From assembly GCA_020628935.1 (NCBI GenBank), contig JAHDEG010000007.1, positions 111,878-175,877 on the forward strand: 64,000 bases of DNA. Reading direction: 5' to 3'. The stretch is from Flavobacteriales bacterium. Its GTDB lineage: Bacteria > Bacteroidota > Bacteroidia > Flavobacteriales_G > JALEGO01. The position numbers and the translations under genes are program-made. Below, piece by piece: positions 8,821 through 17,420 of this stretch; the stretch's first letter is position 1; the number at the start of each line of letters is the position of its first letter. The notes beneath the pieces were generated by a model. That model was not told the origin of the DNA. It saw only the letters and a program-made list of their open reading frames with translations, and made no database searches.

Positions 8821-11157
8821 TTAAAACTTAAAGTTATATGTTACTGTAGGAATTATAGAAAACAGATACGTTCTAATGGCCTGAGTTTGACCAGGGTTAT
8901 CGTCATCTTCCTCAAAAGTTATTGAGAAAGGGTTTTTTCTTGCATACATATTGTACACAGATAAGTTCCAACTGCTTTTAAACCTTCTTCCTTCATTCTT
9001 TTTAGGGTCTAAGGTTACTGAAAAATCGCTTCTATGGTAGTCAGGTATTCGTGCTCCATTTCGTTCGGAGTACACCGGCACTACTTGACCTTGATATGTA
9101 AACTTACCTGTTGGAGCTGTTAAAGGTAACCCTGTATTATAAACCCAGGTAAAGCCTAAACTCCACTGAGGATTGATGTCATATGCTAAAACAATAGATA
9201 AATTATGAGGCCTATCAAAATTGGCAACATATTCTTTGCCATCGTTAATCTCGTCAATCGTTCTTAAGGTTCTTGATAGAGTATAGCTAATCCAACCGGT
9301 AAATTTACCTTGTTGTTTTCTTGCAAATAGCTCTAAACCATAAGCTCTTGCAGAACCTATTCGTACTTCGCCCTCAAGTTTAGAGTTAAAAATAAGCTGA
9401 GCATTATCTTTAAAATCTATTGCGTTTGTAACTTCCTTATAGTACACTTCAGCTGAGGTCTCTAAGGTGTTAGAATTAAAGTTTCTGAAATAACCCAATG
9501 CTACTTGATCAGCAATTCTTGGCTTAATATTAGAACTTGATGGAAACCAAACATCTAGTGGTGTGCCTCCGGTTGAATTATTCGCTAAATGTAAGTATTG
9601 AAACATTCTGTTGTATGACATCTTTACTGAACTAAATTCATCCAACGTATATTTCATACCTAACCTCGGCTCTAAACCCATGTAAGTATTATAAAACTCT
9701 CCTTTTCCGTAAGTTTTGAAGGGTTCATCCTCCCTTAAATCATAATTTTCATCGTACTGATAAACGGTATCAATACCTATGTTCTGAAAAATAGAAAGTC
9801 GCATTCCATAATCAATTGTAAAGCGAGACCCAATTTTTTGCTCATTACTCAAATATATTCCGCTTTCTAATGCAAACTTTTTAGGCAATTGCAGTGAATT
9901 AAAATTTTCGTTTCCATCAAGAGGTTCGAATGTGGCAGGATTAAAATCTAAGAAGGTAGATTGAAACCCAAAACGAATAGTATTAGACGTATTAGCATAC
10001 AATGTATAATCGTTTTTTATAGAATAATTTATAATATCACTATTCCACGCAAATGCCTGAATACCATCTGGTATACCTAGCTCATAATTGTAATTACTGT
10101 ATATTAAAGATACATTTGAAAATAGTTTTTCAGAAAAAAGGTGATTCCACCTTGTGGTAATTGTTGTATTACCCCAGCCCAGTTTAAAAGCGTCAGCAAT
10201 ATTTAAGATGTCTCTACCAAAATAACCTGAAACAAATAGTCTATCCTTATCACTTAATTTATAATTAAACTTTCCATTTAAATCATAAAAATAAAGAGCA
10301 CTATTTTTTAAATCTTCGTTTTTACTAAGGTTCAAAAACAAATCGGCATAGGTTCTTCTACCTGAAATAATGAATGAACTTTTATCCTTCACAATTGGAG
10401 CTTCAATGGTAAGACGACTAGAAATTAATCCTATCCCGCCTGAAACCGAAAACCGTTTTGAATTCCCCTCCTTCATCCTTACATCTAAAACAGAACTTAA
10501 CCTACCACCATATTTTGCAGGTATGCCACCCTTATAAAGCTTGGCGTCTTTTATAGCATCTTGATTAAAAACCGAGAAAAATCCTAATAAATGTGACGAG
10601 TTAAAAACAGTAGCTTCATCTAACAACACCAAGTTTTGATCTGCTCCTCCTCCTCTAACAAAAAAACCAGTACTCCCCTCTCCTGAACTCTGTACACCAG
10701 GTAGTAATTGTATTGCTCTAATAACATCAACTTCGCCCATTAAAGCAGGTATTTTTTTTATTGTTTCAATATTCATTTCAACAGAGCTCATACTAACAGA
10801 CTCTACATTAGTATTACCCCTTTCGGCTGTAATCTCTACTTCTTGAAGTGTTTGAGAAGAATTACTAATCTCAACACTAATTTGCTGATTTTGATCTAAC
10901 ACAACTCGTTTCTCAATATCAGAATAACCAATAAATGAATAAACAATATCATACTCACCTTTGGCAAGTGTTAATGAATAAAACCCATATATATTAGTAA
11001 CGGCTCCTTCAGTTGTATTCTTTACCCTTACAGTAGCGCCTATCATTTCTTCACCATTGTCTAAATCAGTTACATAACCGCTAATTGTAAACTTATCTTG
11101 ACTAAACAAATTATTCAGTGAGGGTAAAAACAGAAATAAACACAAATAAAACCGCAT
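8821..11157 (-). CDS. TonB-dependent receptor with carboxypeptidase-like regulatory domain
   Basis: 778 residues: signal peptide (about 1-19), a CarboxypepD_reg-like beta-sandwich (about 22-105; YVTDLDNGEEMIGATVRVKN), a plug domain (about 125-230; GVQSSGEGSTGFFVRGGGAD and DEATVFNSSHLLGFFSVFN) and a 22-strand-type barrel ending TVTYNFKF with a terminal Phe. Such receptors import a large ligand across the outer membrane using TonB energy. The DUF4249 lipoprotein follows after 2 bp. A perfect TAnnTTTG box lies 25 bp upstream of the ATG. There is no SusD homologue, so this is not a polysaccharide-utilisation pair. The substrate cannot be told from sequence. Confidence 0.93.
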   Translation of the reverse strand: MRFYLCLFLFLPSLNNLFSQDKFTISGYVTDLDNGEEMIGATVRVKNTTEGAVTNIYGFYSLTLAKGEYDIVYSFIGYSDIEKRVVLDQNQQISVEISNSSQTLQEVEITAERGNTNVESVSMSSVEMNIETIKKIPALMGEVDVIRAIQLLPGVQSSGEGSTGFFVRGGGADQNLVLLDEATVFNSSHLLGFFSVFNQDAIKDAKLYKGGIPAKYGGRLSSVLDVRMKEGNSKRFSVSGGIGLISSRLTIEAPIVKDKSSFIISGRRTYADLFLNLSKNEDLKNSALYFYDLNGKFNYKLSDKDRLFVSGYFGRDILNIADAFKLGWGNTTITTRWNHLFSEKLFSNVSLIYSNYNYELGIPDGIQAFAWNSDIINYSIKNDYTLYANTSNTIRFGFQSTFLDFNPATFEPLDGNENFNSLQLPKKFALESGIYLSNEQKIGSRFTIDYGMRLSIFQNIGIDTVYQYDENYDLREDEPFKTYGKGEFYNTYMGLEPRLGMKYTLDEFSSVKMSYNRMFQYLHLANNSTGGTPLDVWFPSSSNIKPRIADQVALGYFRNFNSNTLETSAEVYYKEVTNAIDFKDNAQLIFNSKLEGEVRIGSARAYGLELFARKQQGKFTGWISYTLSRTLRTIDEINDGKEYVANFDRPHNLSIVLAYDINPQWSLGFTWVYNTGLPLTAPTGKFTYQGQVVPVYSERNGARIPDYHRSDFSVTLDPKKNEGRRFKSSWNLSVYNMYARKNPFSITFEEDDDNPGQTQAIRTYLFSIIPTVTYNFKF

Positions 11158-11181
11158 TGTTTGTTACTTTTAATATTGACG

Positions 11182-11189
11182 CAAATCTA
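11182..11189 (-). promoter_or_regulatory. -7 box (TAGATTTG) for the TonB-receptor operon
   Basis: CAAATCTA on the plus strand reads TAGATTTG on the minus strand, an exact TAnnTTTG match 25 bp upstream of the receptor ATG at 11157. A TTG lies upstream (plus-strand CAA at 11202-11204), but its 12-bp spacing is short for a -33 element. It would give a leader of about 19 nt. Confidence 0.48.
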
Positions 11190-11290
11190 CGTTTTTTAAA
11201 CCAATGTAATTACCTGTTTTAAAGGATAATATTAATGATTCTTACCCTAAGCTTTTTATTAATTTTGAATAAATTAGTATCTTTCAAATA

Positions 11291-12265
11291 ATGAAATTAA
11301 GCTTAACAGCTATACTTGCAATCACCCTTTATACTGCAGGATTATCGCAAAAAACAACTTTGTTTGATAATACAAAGTATAAAGATGATGGATACTTTGA
11401 CGAGTCAGGCAATAAATCAGGTCAGTGGATTGAATATCACACCGACTCGCTCTTACATTTAAATAAAAAGCAACTCGTTATATTTCAAGACTCTGGAAGA
11501 TACCTTGCAAACAAGAAAGACGGCACTTGGAAAAGCTATTACATGCCAAAAAATGACAATACATTTACTTGGCTATTACTTAACGAAACCCCCTACATCG
11601 AAAACCAAGTTGATGGAGTGCAAACAAATTATAACTTAGATAAGTCCTTTTTTACACAGGAGTTTTCTGACGGTAATAAAAATGGTAAGCAAAAACATTA
11701 TCAAAAAAACAATATTCTTAATTTTGAGTTAAATTACAGTAACGGCAAAAAGAGTGGTGATTTAATACAATACTTCGAAAACGGAAATATAAAAACAGTG
11801 ATTCCATTTACAAACGATAAAAAAAATGGAATTACCAAAAAGTACTACCAAAACGGACAATTAGCAGAATCTGGAAACACGAAAGACGGCATGTACACCG
11901 GAGAGTATAAATGGTACTACAATAATGGAGTATTAAGAAAATTAGGAACTTTTACTAACGGAAAAAGATCGGGCGACTGGACAACCTTTTACCCATCAAG
12001 AGAAAGAGAATCTAGCTATTCATATAATGATGGAGAGGTAAACGGAATTTGGAGATACTACCATAAAAATGGCAATTTGTGTAGCGAGATATTGTATTTT
12101 AAAGGTCTTATGTGGGAAGTTCTTGCTAACTTTGATAAAAACGGAAAAGAAAGACCTAAAGGCACTCTTGTGAACGGAACAGGAACCTTAAATTTGTACA
12201 GCACAACAGGAGAATTAACCGAAACATTAACAATTGAAAATGGTATTGAAATTTCAAAAAAATAA
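11291..12265 (+). CDS. MORN-repeat (YwqK-like) exported protein
   Basis: 324 residues with a signal peptide (about 1-19, ending GLSQ) and about eight MORN_2-type repeats, recognisable as YxNGxxKxxxxFxNGKKxG units (for example YYNNGVLRKLGTFTNGKRSG; YHKNGNLCSEILYF). Databases often call such proteins 'YwqK family antitoxin', but there is no toxin gene beside it and an antitoxin role is unsupported. The repeats form beta-hairpins in the periplasm or on the surface. Its end overlaps the S41 protease gene by 26 bp, so the two are probably co-translated. Function unknown. Confidence 0.8.
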   Translation: MKLSLTAILAITLYTAGLSQKTTLFDNTKYKDDGYFDESGNKSGQWIEYHTDSLLHLNKKQLVIFQDSGRYLANKKDGTWKSYYMPKNDNTFTWLLLNETPYIENQVDGVQTNYNLDKSFFTQEFSDGNKNGKQKHYQKNNILNFELNYSNGKKSGDLIQYFENGNIKTVIPFTNDKKNGITKKYYQNGQLAESGNTKDGMYTGEYKWYYNNGVLRKLGTFTNGKRSGDWTTFYPSRERESSYSYNDGEVNGIWRYYHKNGNLCSEILYFKGLMWEVLANFDKNGKERPKGTLVNGTGTLNLYSTTGELTETLTIENGIEISKK

Positions 12266-13868
12266 TTTTTTTAGACTTATAACTTTAATCGTAGTGTTAT
12301 TTATAGCACAAGCACCAAATTTAGAAGCACAATCTTATAATTTCTCGAGTTCATCACAACAGTACTACGATCAAGTAGAAAAACTAAGAACATTGCTAAG
12401 AGATATAAGTATGTATTATGTTGATACAGCTAATATTGAAGAGCTCACAGAAAATATGATTGTGAGAACACTTAAAGACTTAGATCCACATTCGGTTTAC
12501 ATCCCAAAAGACGAGGTTAAAAAAGCAAACGAGCAACTAGAAGGCAAATTTGAAGGAATTGGTATACAATTTAATATTCTAAATGACACTCTGTTAGTTG
12601 TTGCCCCTATTATAGGAGGCCCTTCTGAAAAACTAGGGATTTTATCTGGAGATAAAATTATCAAAATTGAAGATGAAAACGTTGCTGGTATAGGCTTGAA
12701 GAATAGTGATGTTGTAAAAAAACTAAGAGGCGAAAAAGGATCTGTAGTAAATGTTTCAATAAAACGTTTTGGAGAAAAAAAATTGATTGAATACGCGATA
12801 GAGAGAGACAAAATCCCCATTTATAGTGTGGATGCAGCGTACATGGCAGATTCAATAACTGGTTACATTAAGTTAAGTCGGTTTGCACGAACAACCATGA
12901 TTGAATTGCAAGCTGAAATAACAAAATTAAAAAGAGCGGGCATGCAAAGCTTAGTTCTTGACTTAACAGGAAACACGGGAGGATATTTACATATAGCAAA
13001 CCAGTTATCCGATCAGTTTTTACAAGCTGACGAACTTATCGTTTACACAAAAGGAAAATACTTCCCAAAAAGATCCCACTTTGCTACTGCTAAAGGGATG
13101 TTTGAACAAGGAAAACTCGCAATTATGATTGATGCTGGTTCTGCTTCTGCTAGTGAAATTGTTTCTGGAGCTGTTCAAGATTGGGATAGAGGAATAATTG
13201 TTGGAAGAAGATCTTTTGGTAAAGGATTAGTTCAAAAACCATTTGAATTTCCAGACTCATCAGTAATGAGACTAACTATACAAAGATACTACACTCCATC
13301 TGGTAGATGTATTCAAAAACCTTATAAAGACTATAAAGATGAATATACACATAGATATGAGAGTGGGGAACTATTTGAAAGAGACAGTATTAAAGTAGAT
13401 GACTCTCTAATTTACAAAACTGATCATGGAAGAGACGTTTACGGAGCCGGAGGAATTATACCTGACGTATTTGTTCCCCTTGACACAACATTAAGCTCGA
13501 AATATTACAGAGACATTCTTAGAAAAGGCCTTTTATACAGCTACAGTCTTAATTACTTAGATAAAAACCGTAAAAATGTAGAAGAAAAGTACACATCTGT
13601 TCAACTCTTTGACATTGGTTTTAATATTACTGATGAACATTTAGAAGAATTTATTAGTTATGCTGAAGATAAAGGGGTTGAAAGAAATGATGATGATATT
13701 AAAATATCTAACAAAGCTTTAAAACAATACCTGAAGGCTTACATTGCAAGAGGAATGTTTGGTGTAGGAGGGTTTTATTACATCTCAAATCAAATTGACC
13801 CTATATATACCAAGGCATTTGAAAGCCTTAATAACGGTGAATATGAAAAACTTAATTTAAGAAAATAA
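12240..13868 (+). CDS. C-terminal processing peptidase (S41, Prc/CtpA family)
   Basis: 542-residue exported serine protease. A signal peptide (NFFRLITLIVVLFIAQAP) precedes a PDZ domain (about 90-175; GIGIQFNILNDTLLV and GILSGDKIIKIEDENV). The S41 catalytic domain (about 190-370) has the nucleophile in GSASASE near residue 303 and the general-base Lys in RRSFGKGLVQ near 328. This is a Ser-Lys dyad peptidase that trims or degrades periplasmic proteins from their C-termini. I chose ATG 12240; TTG codons at 12234 and 12246 are alternatives. It overlaps the MORN gene by 26 bp and shares the A of TAATG with the next gene. Confidence 0.93.
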   Translation: MVLKFQKNNFFRLITLIVVLFIAQAPNLEAQSYNFSSSSQQYYDQVEKLRTLLRDISMYYVDTANIEELTENMIVRTLKDLDPHSVYIPKDEVKKANEQLEGKFEGIGIQFNILNDTLLVVAPIIGGPSEKLGILSGDKIIKIEDENVAGIGLKNSDVVKKLRGEKGSVVNVSIKRFGEKKLIEYAIERDKIPIYSVDAAYMADSITGYIKLSRFARTTMIELQAEITKLKRAGMQSLVLDLTGNTGGYLHIANQLSDQFLQADELIVYTKGKYFPKRSHFATAKGMFEQGKLAIMIDAGSASASEIVSGAVQDWDRGIIVGRRSFGKGLVQKPFEFPDSSVMRLTIQRYYTPSGRCIQKPYKDYKDEYTHRYESGELFERDSIKVDDSLIYKTDHGRDVYGAGGIIPDVFVPLDTTLSSKYYRDILRKGLLYSYSLNYLDKNRKNVEEKYTSVQLFDIGFNITDEHLEEFISYAEDKGVERNDDDIKISNKALKQYLKAYIARGMFGVGGFYYISNQIDPIYTKAFESLNNGEYEKLNLRK

Positions 13869-14392
13869 TGAAAGAAAATATTAAAATTGGTCTACTTGTC
13901 ATTCTAACAGCTACTGTAGTTTACGCTACATTTATTCAAGATCATAAACATAACAATACTGAAGCTGTAGTGGCAGCAAACAACAACGATCATAGCGGAC
14001 ATAATCATGATGCTGGTAACTCTTCTCCCCTTCAAATAACCCCAGAAAATAACCCTAGTAAACCAGCCTTACCACCCACAACTATAAGCTTTAGTAAAAG
14101 CGAACATGACTTTGGTAAAGTAAATCAAGATACTAAAAACGAATACACATTTGAATTTACAAACACCGGCAATGAGCCTCTTTTAATATCTGATGCTAAA
14201 GGATCTTGCGGATGTACTGTTCCTGATTATCCAAGAGAACCAATTGCACCAGGTGAAACTGGTAAAATTGGAGTTGCTTACTCACCAGGAAAGCAAAAAG
14301 GTAGTCAACAAAAAACAGTTACATTAACTGCAAATACAACCCCTACTACTACACAATTAATAATTAAGGCCGATGTTCAAGAGGTCAAATAA
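13868..14392 (+). CDS. DUF1573 protein with His-rich linker
   Basis: 174 residues. The N-terminus is a membrane or signal segment (about 6-23). A low-complexity linker follows with many His and Asp (DHKHNN; NNNDHSGHNHD, about 26-48). The DUF1573 beta-sandwich occupies about 70-170 with its hallmark GSCGCTVPDYPREPIAPGET. DUF1573 is an ASH-like fold common in exported Bacteroidota proteins, without a known reaction. It starts on the last base of the protease stop (TAATG), so it is translationally coupled to the protease. The His cluster suggests metal binding, but that is inference. Confidence 0.85.
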   Translation: MKENIKIGLLVILTATVVYATFIQDHKHNNTEAVVAANNNDHSGHNHDAGNSSPLQITPENNPSKPALPPTTISFSKSEHDFGKVNQDTKNEYTFEFTNTGNEPLLISDAKGSCGCTVPDYPREPIAPGETGKIGVAYSPGKQKGSQQKTVTLTANTTPTTTQLIIKADVQEVK

Positions 14393-14401
14393 CTTTATAC
14401 T

Positions 14402-15322
14402 TTGAAAAAAATACTTATAACCGGAGGAGCTGGATTTATTGGAAGCGCATTAGCTGAAAAGCTTTGCCAAGATGGGTACGATGTAACTGTTTACGATAAT
14501 TTACTAAGGGGTAACAAGCTAGATACTAAAACAATGGAAAACATCACCTTTGTAAAAGGGGATGTGAGAGATTACAAATTACTAAACAACTCTGCAAAAG
14601 GGTGTGATGCCATATTTCATTTTGCGGCCATACTTGGTGTAGATATCGTTGCTGACAATCCTATAGAAACAATGGATGTTGAAACCATTGGCATGCGTAA
14701 TGTTGCAAATGCCGCTATTGAAAACGGCATTAAAAAAATACTCTATGCTTCTACAAGTGGTATTTATGGACATTCTGCTATGGAACAAGCTGTAGATGAA
14801 GAAATAATTGTAGATCCAAGAACAAGCTATGCAATGGCTAAAAGATATAATGAGATTTATCTTGCAGCTTTACACGAAGAAAAAGGGATACATTCAGTAG
14901 CACTGCGTTTCTTTAATGTTTACGGACCAAAGCAAGATAACAGAATGGTTGTACCACGTTTCTTTGAGCAAGCTAAAGCAAACAAACCTATTACCGTTTT
15001 TGGAACAGGTGAACAAACCAGAGATTTTACATTTATTGATGATACGGTAAAATCATGCATTCTACTAATGGAAAACATGAAAGGTAATGCTATTTACAAT
15101 ATTGCCAATGAGAGTGAAGGATGCATAAAAGACCTTGCAGTTCATATTAAAAATGTAACAAATTCAGATTCTGAAATCACATACATCGAAGCTCCTAAAA
15201 AGAGATATGATTACGAAGTTGAAAGAAGAGTTGGTAGTTCAGAAAAACTAAAGTCTGCTACTGGATATAAACCGGACACAAAACTAGAACAAGGTTTGGA
15301 GAAAATATTTAAGGTAATTTAA
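14402..15322 (+). CDS. NAD-dependent sugar-nucleotide epimerase/dehydratase
   Basis: 306-residue extended SDR. The TTG at 14402 must be the start because the NAD-binding motif ITGGAGFIGSALAEKL begins four residues later and no upstream start is available. The catalytic Tyr and Lys are in SYAMAKRYNEIY (about 140-150), with YASTSGIYGH before and LRFFNVYGPKQDNRMVVPR after. FGTGEQTRDFTFIDDTVKS contacts the sugar nucleotide. It probably acts as a UDP-hexose 4-epimerase or related enzyme in polysaccharide synthesis. It follows the DUF1573 gene by 9 bp and abuts a thioredoxin gene, not glycan genes, so its pathway is unclear. Confidence 0.86.
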   Translation: MKKILITGGAGFIGSALAEKLCQDGYDVTVYDNLLRGNKLDTKTMENITFVKGDVRDYKLLNNSAKGCDAIFHFAAILGVDIVADNPIETMDVETIGMRNVANAAIENGIKKILYASTSGIYGHSAMEQAVDEEIIVDPRTSYAMAKRYNEIYLAALHEEKGIHSVALRFFNVYGPKQDNRMVVPRFFEQAKANKPITVFGTGEQTRDFTFIDDTVKSCILLMENMKGNAIYNIANESEGCIKDLAVHIKNVTNSDSEITYIEAPKKRYDYEVERRVGSSEKLKSATGYKPDTKLEQGLEKIFKVI

Positions 15323-15859
15323 ATGTTTTTACTTCAAATAAATAATTTACAAAAGCTAACATCATTCATGATGTTAGCTTTTGTTTTTTTGAGCTCATGC
15401 TCAAAAAAAAGTGTTTATCCACTAAATGACTTTGAGGCCAAAACATTAAACGGTTCACTTATTAAAACACAAGAGTTAAGAGGAAAAATAATTGTTATAA
15501 GTCTTTGGGCTACTTGGTGCGGACCATGTTTAAAAGAAATACCTCAGCTAAATAAACTAGCCTCTAAATTTGAAAACGATAATGAAGTGGTGTTTTTAGC
15601 TATAACAGATGATAGCAGTGATAAAATAAAAAAATTCCTAACAAAAAGAGTACACAAATACACTCATATTACTGGTGCAAAACAATTATTTAAAGACCTG
15701 CACCAAGGGGTTATCAATACTATACCAACCAATATTATTATTGACAAAAAAGGTAATATACAATACTATTCAGAAGTAGTACCACCTAATATCTCTGAAG
15801 TATTAGCAGATAAAATAAGAAATTTAAAAGAAGAAAAACCGACCATTACTAATAATTAA
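15323..15859 (+). CDS. TlpA/ResA-type thioredoxin lipoprotein
   Basis: 178 residues. A lipoprotein-type signal ends in VFLSSC at about residue 26. A thioredoxin-like domain follows with the redox motif SLWATWCGPCLKEIPQL and the cis-Pro segment INTIPTNIIIDKKG. It is expected to be membrane-tethered on the periplasmic side and to reduce disulfides there, as TlpA and ResA do. The ATG abuts the epimerase TAA with no gap, so both are in one operon. It is the last gene before the convergent toxin-antitoxin pair. Confidence 0.9.
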   Translation: MFLLQINNLQKLTSFMMLAFVFLSSCSKKSVYPLNDFEAKTLNGSLIKTQELRGKIIVISLWATWCGPCLKEIPQLNKLASKFENDNEVVFLAITDDSSDKIKKFLTKRVHKYTHITGAKQLFKDLHQGVINTIPTNIIIDKKGNIQYYSEVVPPNISEVLADKIRNLKEEKPTITNN

Positions 15860-15922
15860 GTTAAATCAGCAGCAAGACATGCTCTTAAAGGTATTGGGTT
15901 TTAGAATTAGATGTAGTTAAAA

Positions 15923-16204
15923 CTACTTAAATAAATCAGAATGTGAGCCAATATTTATTAGTGTTATTTGCTTAGGTTTTTCGATTTGAAACCATATAAT
16001 TAATAAATCTGGCTTTATATGACATTCCCAATTATCTTTGTATTCCCCTTTTAGTTTATGAGGATTCATATGCTTAGGAATGCCTTCAACACCGTTATTT
16101 TGTAAAATAAAAAGAATATCCCTCGTTGAACTAAATTCTCTATTCCGTTTTTTAATTTTCTTCAAGCTTTTTTTAAAAGCAGAGGTATAATGTAGTTGGT
16201 ACAT
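15923..16204 (-). CDS. RelE/ParE-superfamily toxin, YafQ type
   Basis: 93 residues. The positions aligning with the catalytic set of E. coli YafQ are all present: His49 (PHKL), His62 and Asp66 (ECHIKPDLL), His88 and Phe92 (GSHSDLF). YafQ is a ribosome-dependent mRNA endonuclease, so this protein should cleave translated mRNA and stop growth when free of its antitoxin. The start abuts the antitoxin stop exactly (16205/16204), the usual antitoxin-then-toxin order. It looks intact. The family call is strong; activity is inferred. Confidence 0.9.
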   Translation of the reverse strand: MYQLHYTSAFKKSLKKIKKRNREFSSTRDILFILQNNGVEGIPKHMNPHKLKGEYKDNWECHIKPDLLIIWFQIEKPKQITLINIGSHSDLFK

Positions 16205-16429
16205 TTATAATTCCTTTAAAAACGTATCTAGGTCATCAACTTTCTTAATACCTACCCCTTTTTTTGCATCTTCAATAGCTTTTGTTGTTTCCTCATTAGG
16301 TATATCACCTACTTCTTTATACAACAAATACTCTATGTAGTTATTTAAACTTCTTTTTTGAGCTTTAGCTTTTTCTTTAATAAGCTCCAATAACTCTTTA
16401 TCAAATCTTAGGGCTGTTTGTGTTTTCAT
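16205..16429 (-). CDS. Ribbon-helix-helix antitoxin of the YafQ-type toxin
   Basis: 74 residues. The N-terminal half (TQTALRFDKELLELIKEKA, then RSLNNYIEYLL) has the strand-helix-helix pattern of an RHH (Arc/DinJ-like) DNA-binding domain. The C-terminal half (about 45-74) is acidic and probably wraps the toxin. It is the first gene of the pair, with no gap to the toxin. An inverted repeat plus a third half-site lies 32-57 bp upstream and is the likely autoregulatory operator. Confidence 0.88.
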   Translation of the reverse strand: MKTQTALRFDKELLELIKEKAKAQKRSLNNYIEYLLYKEVGDIPNEETTKAIEDAKKGVGIKKVDDLDTFLKEL

Positions 16430-16460
16430 AATGCTATTGCTATTTAGATAAATATATTAA

Positions 16461-16486
16461 ATAACACTGTGTTATACAAGTGTTAT
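16461..16486 (-). promoter_or_regulatory. Operator of the toxin-antitoxin pair: three ATAACAC half-sites
   Basis: The perfect inverted repeat ATAACAC-T-GTGTTAT lies at 16461-16475. A third copy, GTGTTAT, follows at 16480-16486, 11 bp from the start of the second. This is one helical turn, as expected for cooperative RHH dimers on one DNA face. It sits just upstream of the antitoxin ATG (16429) and between it and a TAnnTTTG box at 16500-16507. The repeats are seen; binding is inferred. Confidence 0.75.
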
Positions 16487-16499
16487 TAAAAAGTTTTAG

Positions 16500-16507
16500 C
16501 AAATTTA
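16500..16507 (-). promoter_or_regulatory. Candidate -7 box (TAAATTTG) for the toxin-antitoxin pair
   Basis: CAAATTTA on the plus strand is TAAATTTG on the minus strand, an exact TAnnTTTG match. Transcription would start near 16494, so the three half-sites would lie at about +8 to +33 and repressor could block initiation or clearance. No well-spaced -33 TTG is visible, so confidence is moderate. Confidence 0.4.
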
Positions 16508-16544
16508 TTTGACATACTCAATTTAAACTTCACATTCACCTCCA

Positions 16545-17420
16545 CTATTCCTCCCCAGACAAAGGATACGTGGCCTGCTTCACAAAACTTTTAGGAAATT
16601 TCTCATCTCCATCAAAGCCTAGCTCAATGTTTTTACCACTTTTAGGCACATAAGCTGTTTTAAATAGGTAGTCCCAAAAACTAAAGGTAATTCCATAGTT
16701 CACCCCATACTTATAATCTTTTGGCAAGTCTTTTACATGGTGCCATATATGCATTTTAGGGTTATTAAACACATATTTTAACGGTCCATAATCCCAACCA
16801 AGATTCGCATGGTTTAAATGACCTATTAAAACAGTAAAAATATGAAGAACAAAAAAGTCATCTATACCAAAACCTATCATAGCCAACGGAATATATTGAA
16901 TAGATTTATAAACAATCGTTTCCATCCAATGAAAACGCAGATGTGCCGCAAAACCCATTTCTTTAACAGAATGATGTACTTTATGAAACTCCCACAACCA
17001 TGGCACTCGATGTAATAACCTATGTGTGTTCCACTGAATAAAATCAGCAATAATTAACATAACTAAAAACTGCAACCACTTAGGCAAAGCTTGTATTTCG
17101 AAAGCTATAGTATTTTGAACTCCAAATACGCCCAATAAGTCATTAAACGCATTTACAGCTACATTAGATAAACCGTCATATAAAATTAGTGAGAATAAAA
17201 AGAAATTAAAGAACATATAAAATCCGTCCAACCAAAAATCTTTACGAATCGCCTTTTGATTTTTTCTCCAAGGCAAAACCAATTCTAATAGCCAAACAAA
17301 TACCGAAAGTAAAATGAGCCAATAAAAATAATTATGCCAAGAAGGATTCAGAACCTCAGAGACTAAGTAATTCCAATACCCAAAGTACGAATTAATAAAT
17401 ATGTTCCAATACTTTTCCAC
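16545..17420 (-). CDS. Sterol desaturase/fatty-acid hydroxylase superfamily membrane protein
   Basis: 291 residues with four or five membrane segments and the His-rich di-iron motifs of the family: HRLLH, HKVHH, HLNHA and HIWHH. Such enzymes use O2 to hydroxylate or desaturate lipids at the inner membrane. It starts with GTG at 17420 inside a TAGTG overlap with the rhodanese stop, so translation is coupled. The lipid substrate is unknown; hydroxylation of a fatty acid or carotenoid-type lipid are possible. All four His clusters are present, so it is likely active. Confidence 0.88.
   Translation of the reverse strand: MEKYWNIFINSYFGYWNYLVSEVLNPSWHNYFYWLILLSVFVWLLELVLPWRKNQKAIRKDFWLDGFYMFFNFFLFSLILYDGLSNVAVNAFNDLLGVFGVQNTIAFEIQALPKWLQFLVMLIIADFIQWNTHRLLHRVPWLWEFHKVHHSVKEMGFAAHLRFHWMETIVYKSIQYIPLAMIGFGIDDFFVLHIFTVLIGHLNHANLGWDYGPLKYVFNNPKMHIWHHVKDLPKDYKYGVNYGITFSFWDYLFKTAYVPKSGKNIELGFDGDEKFPKSFVKQATYPLSGEE

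Noticed and set aside
11291-12265. YwqK-type antitoxin role for the MORN-repeat protein
   Set aside because: There is no neighbouring toxin gene, and the protein has a signal peptide. The family name alone is not evidence.
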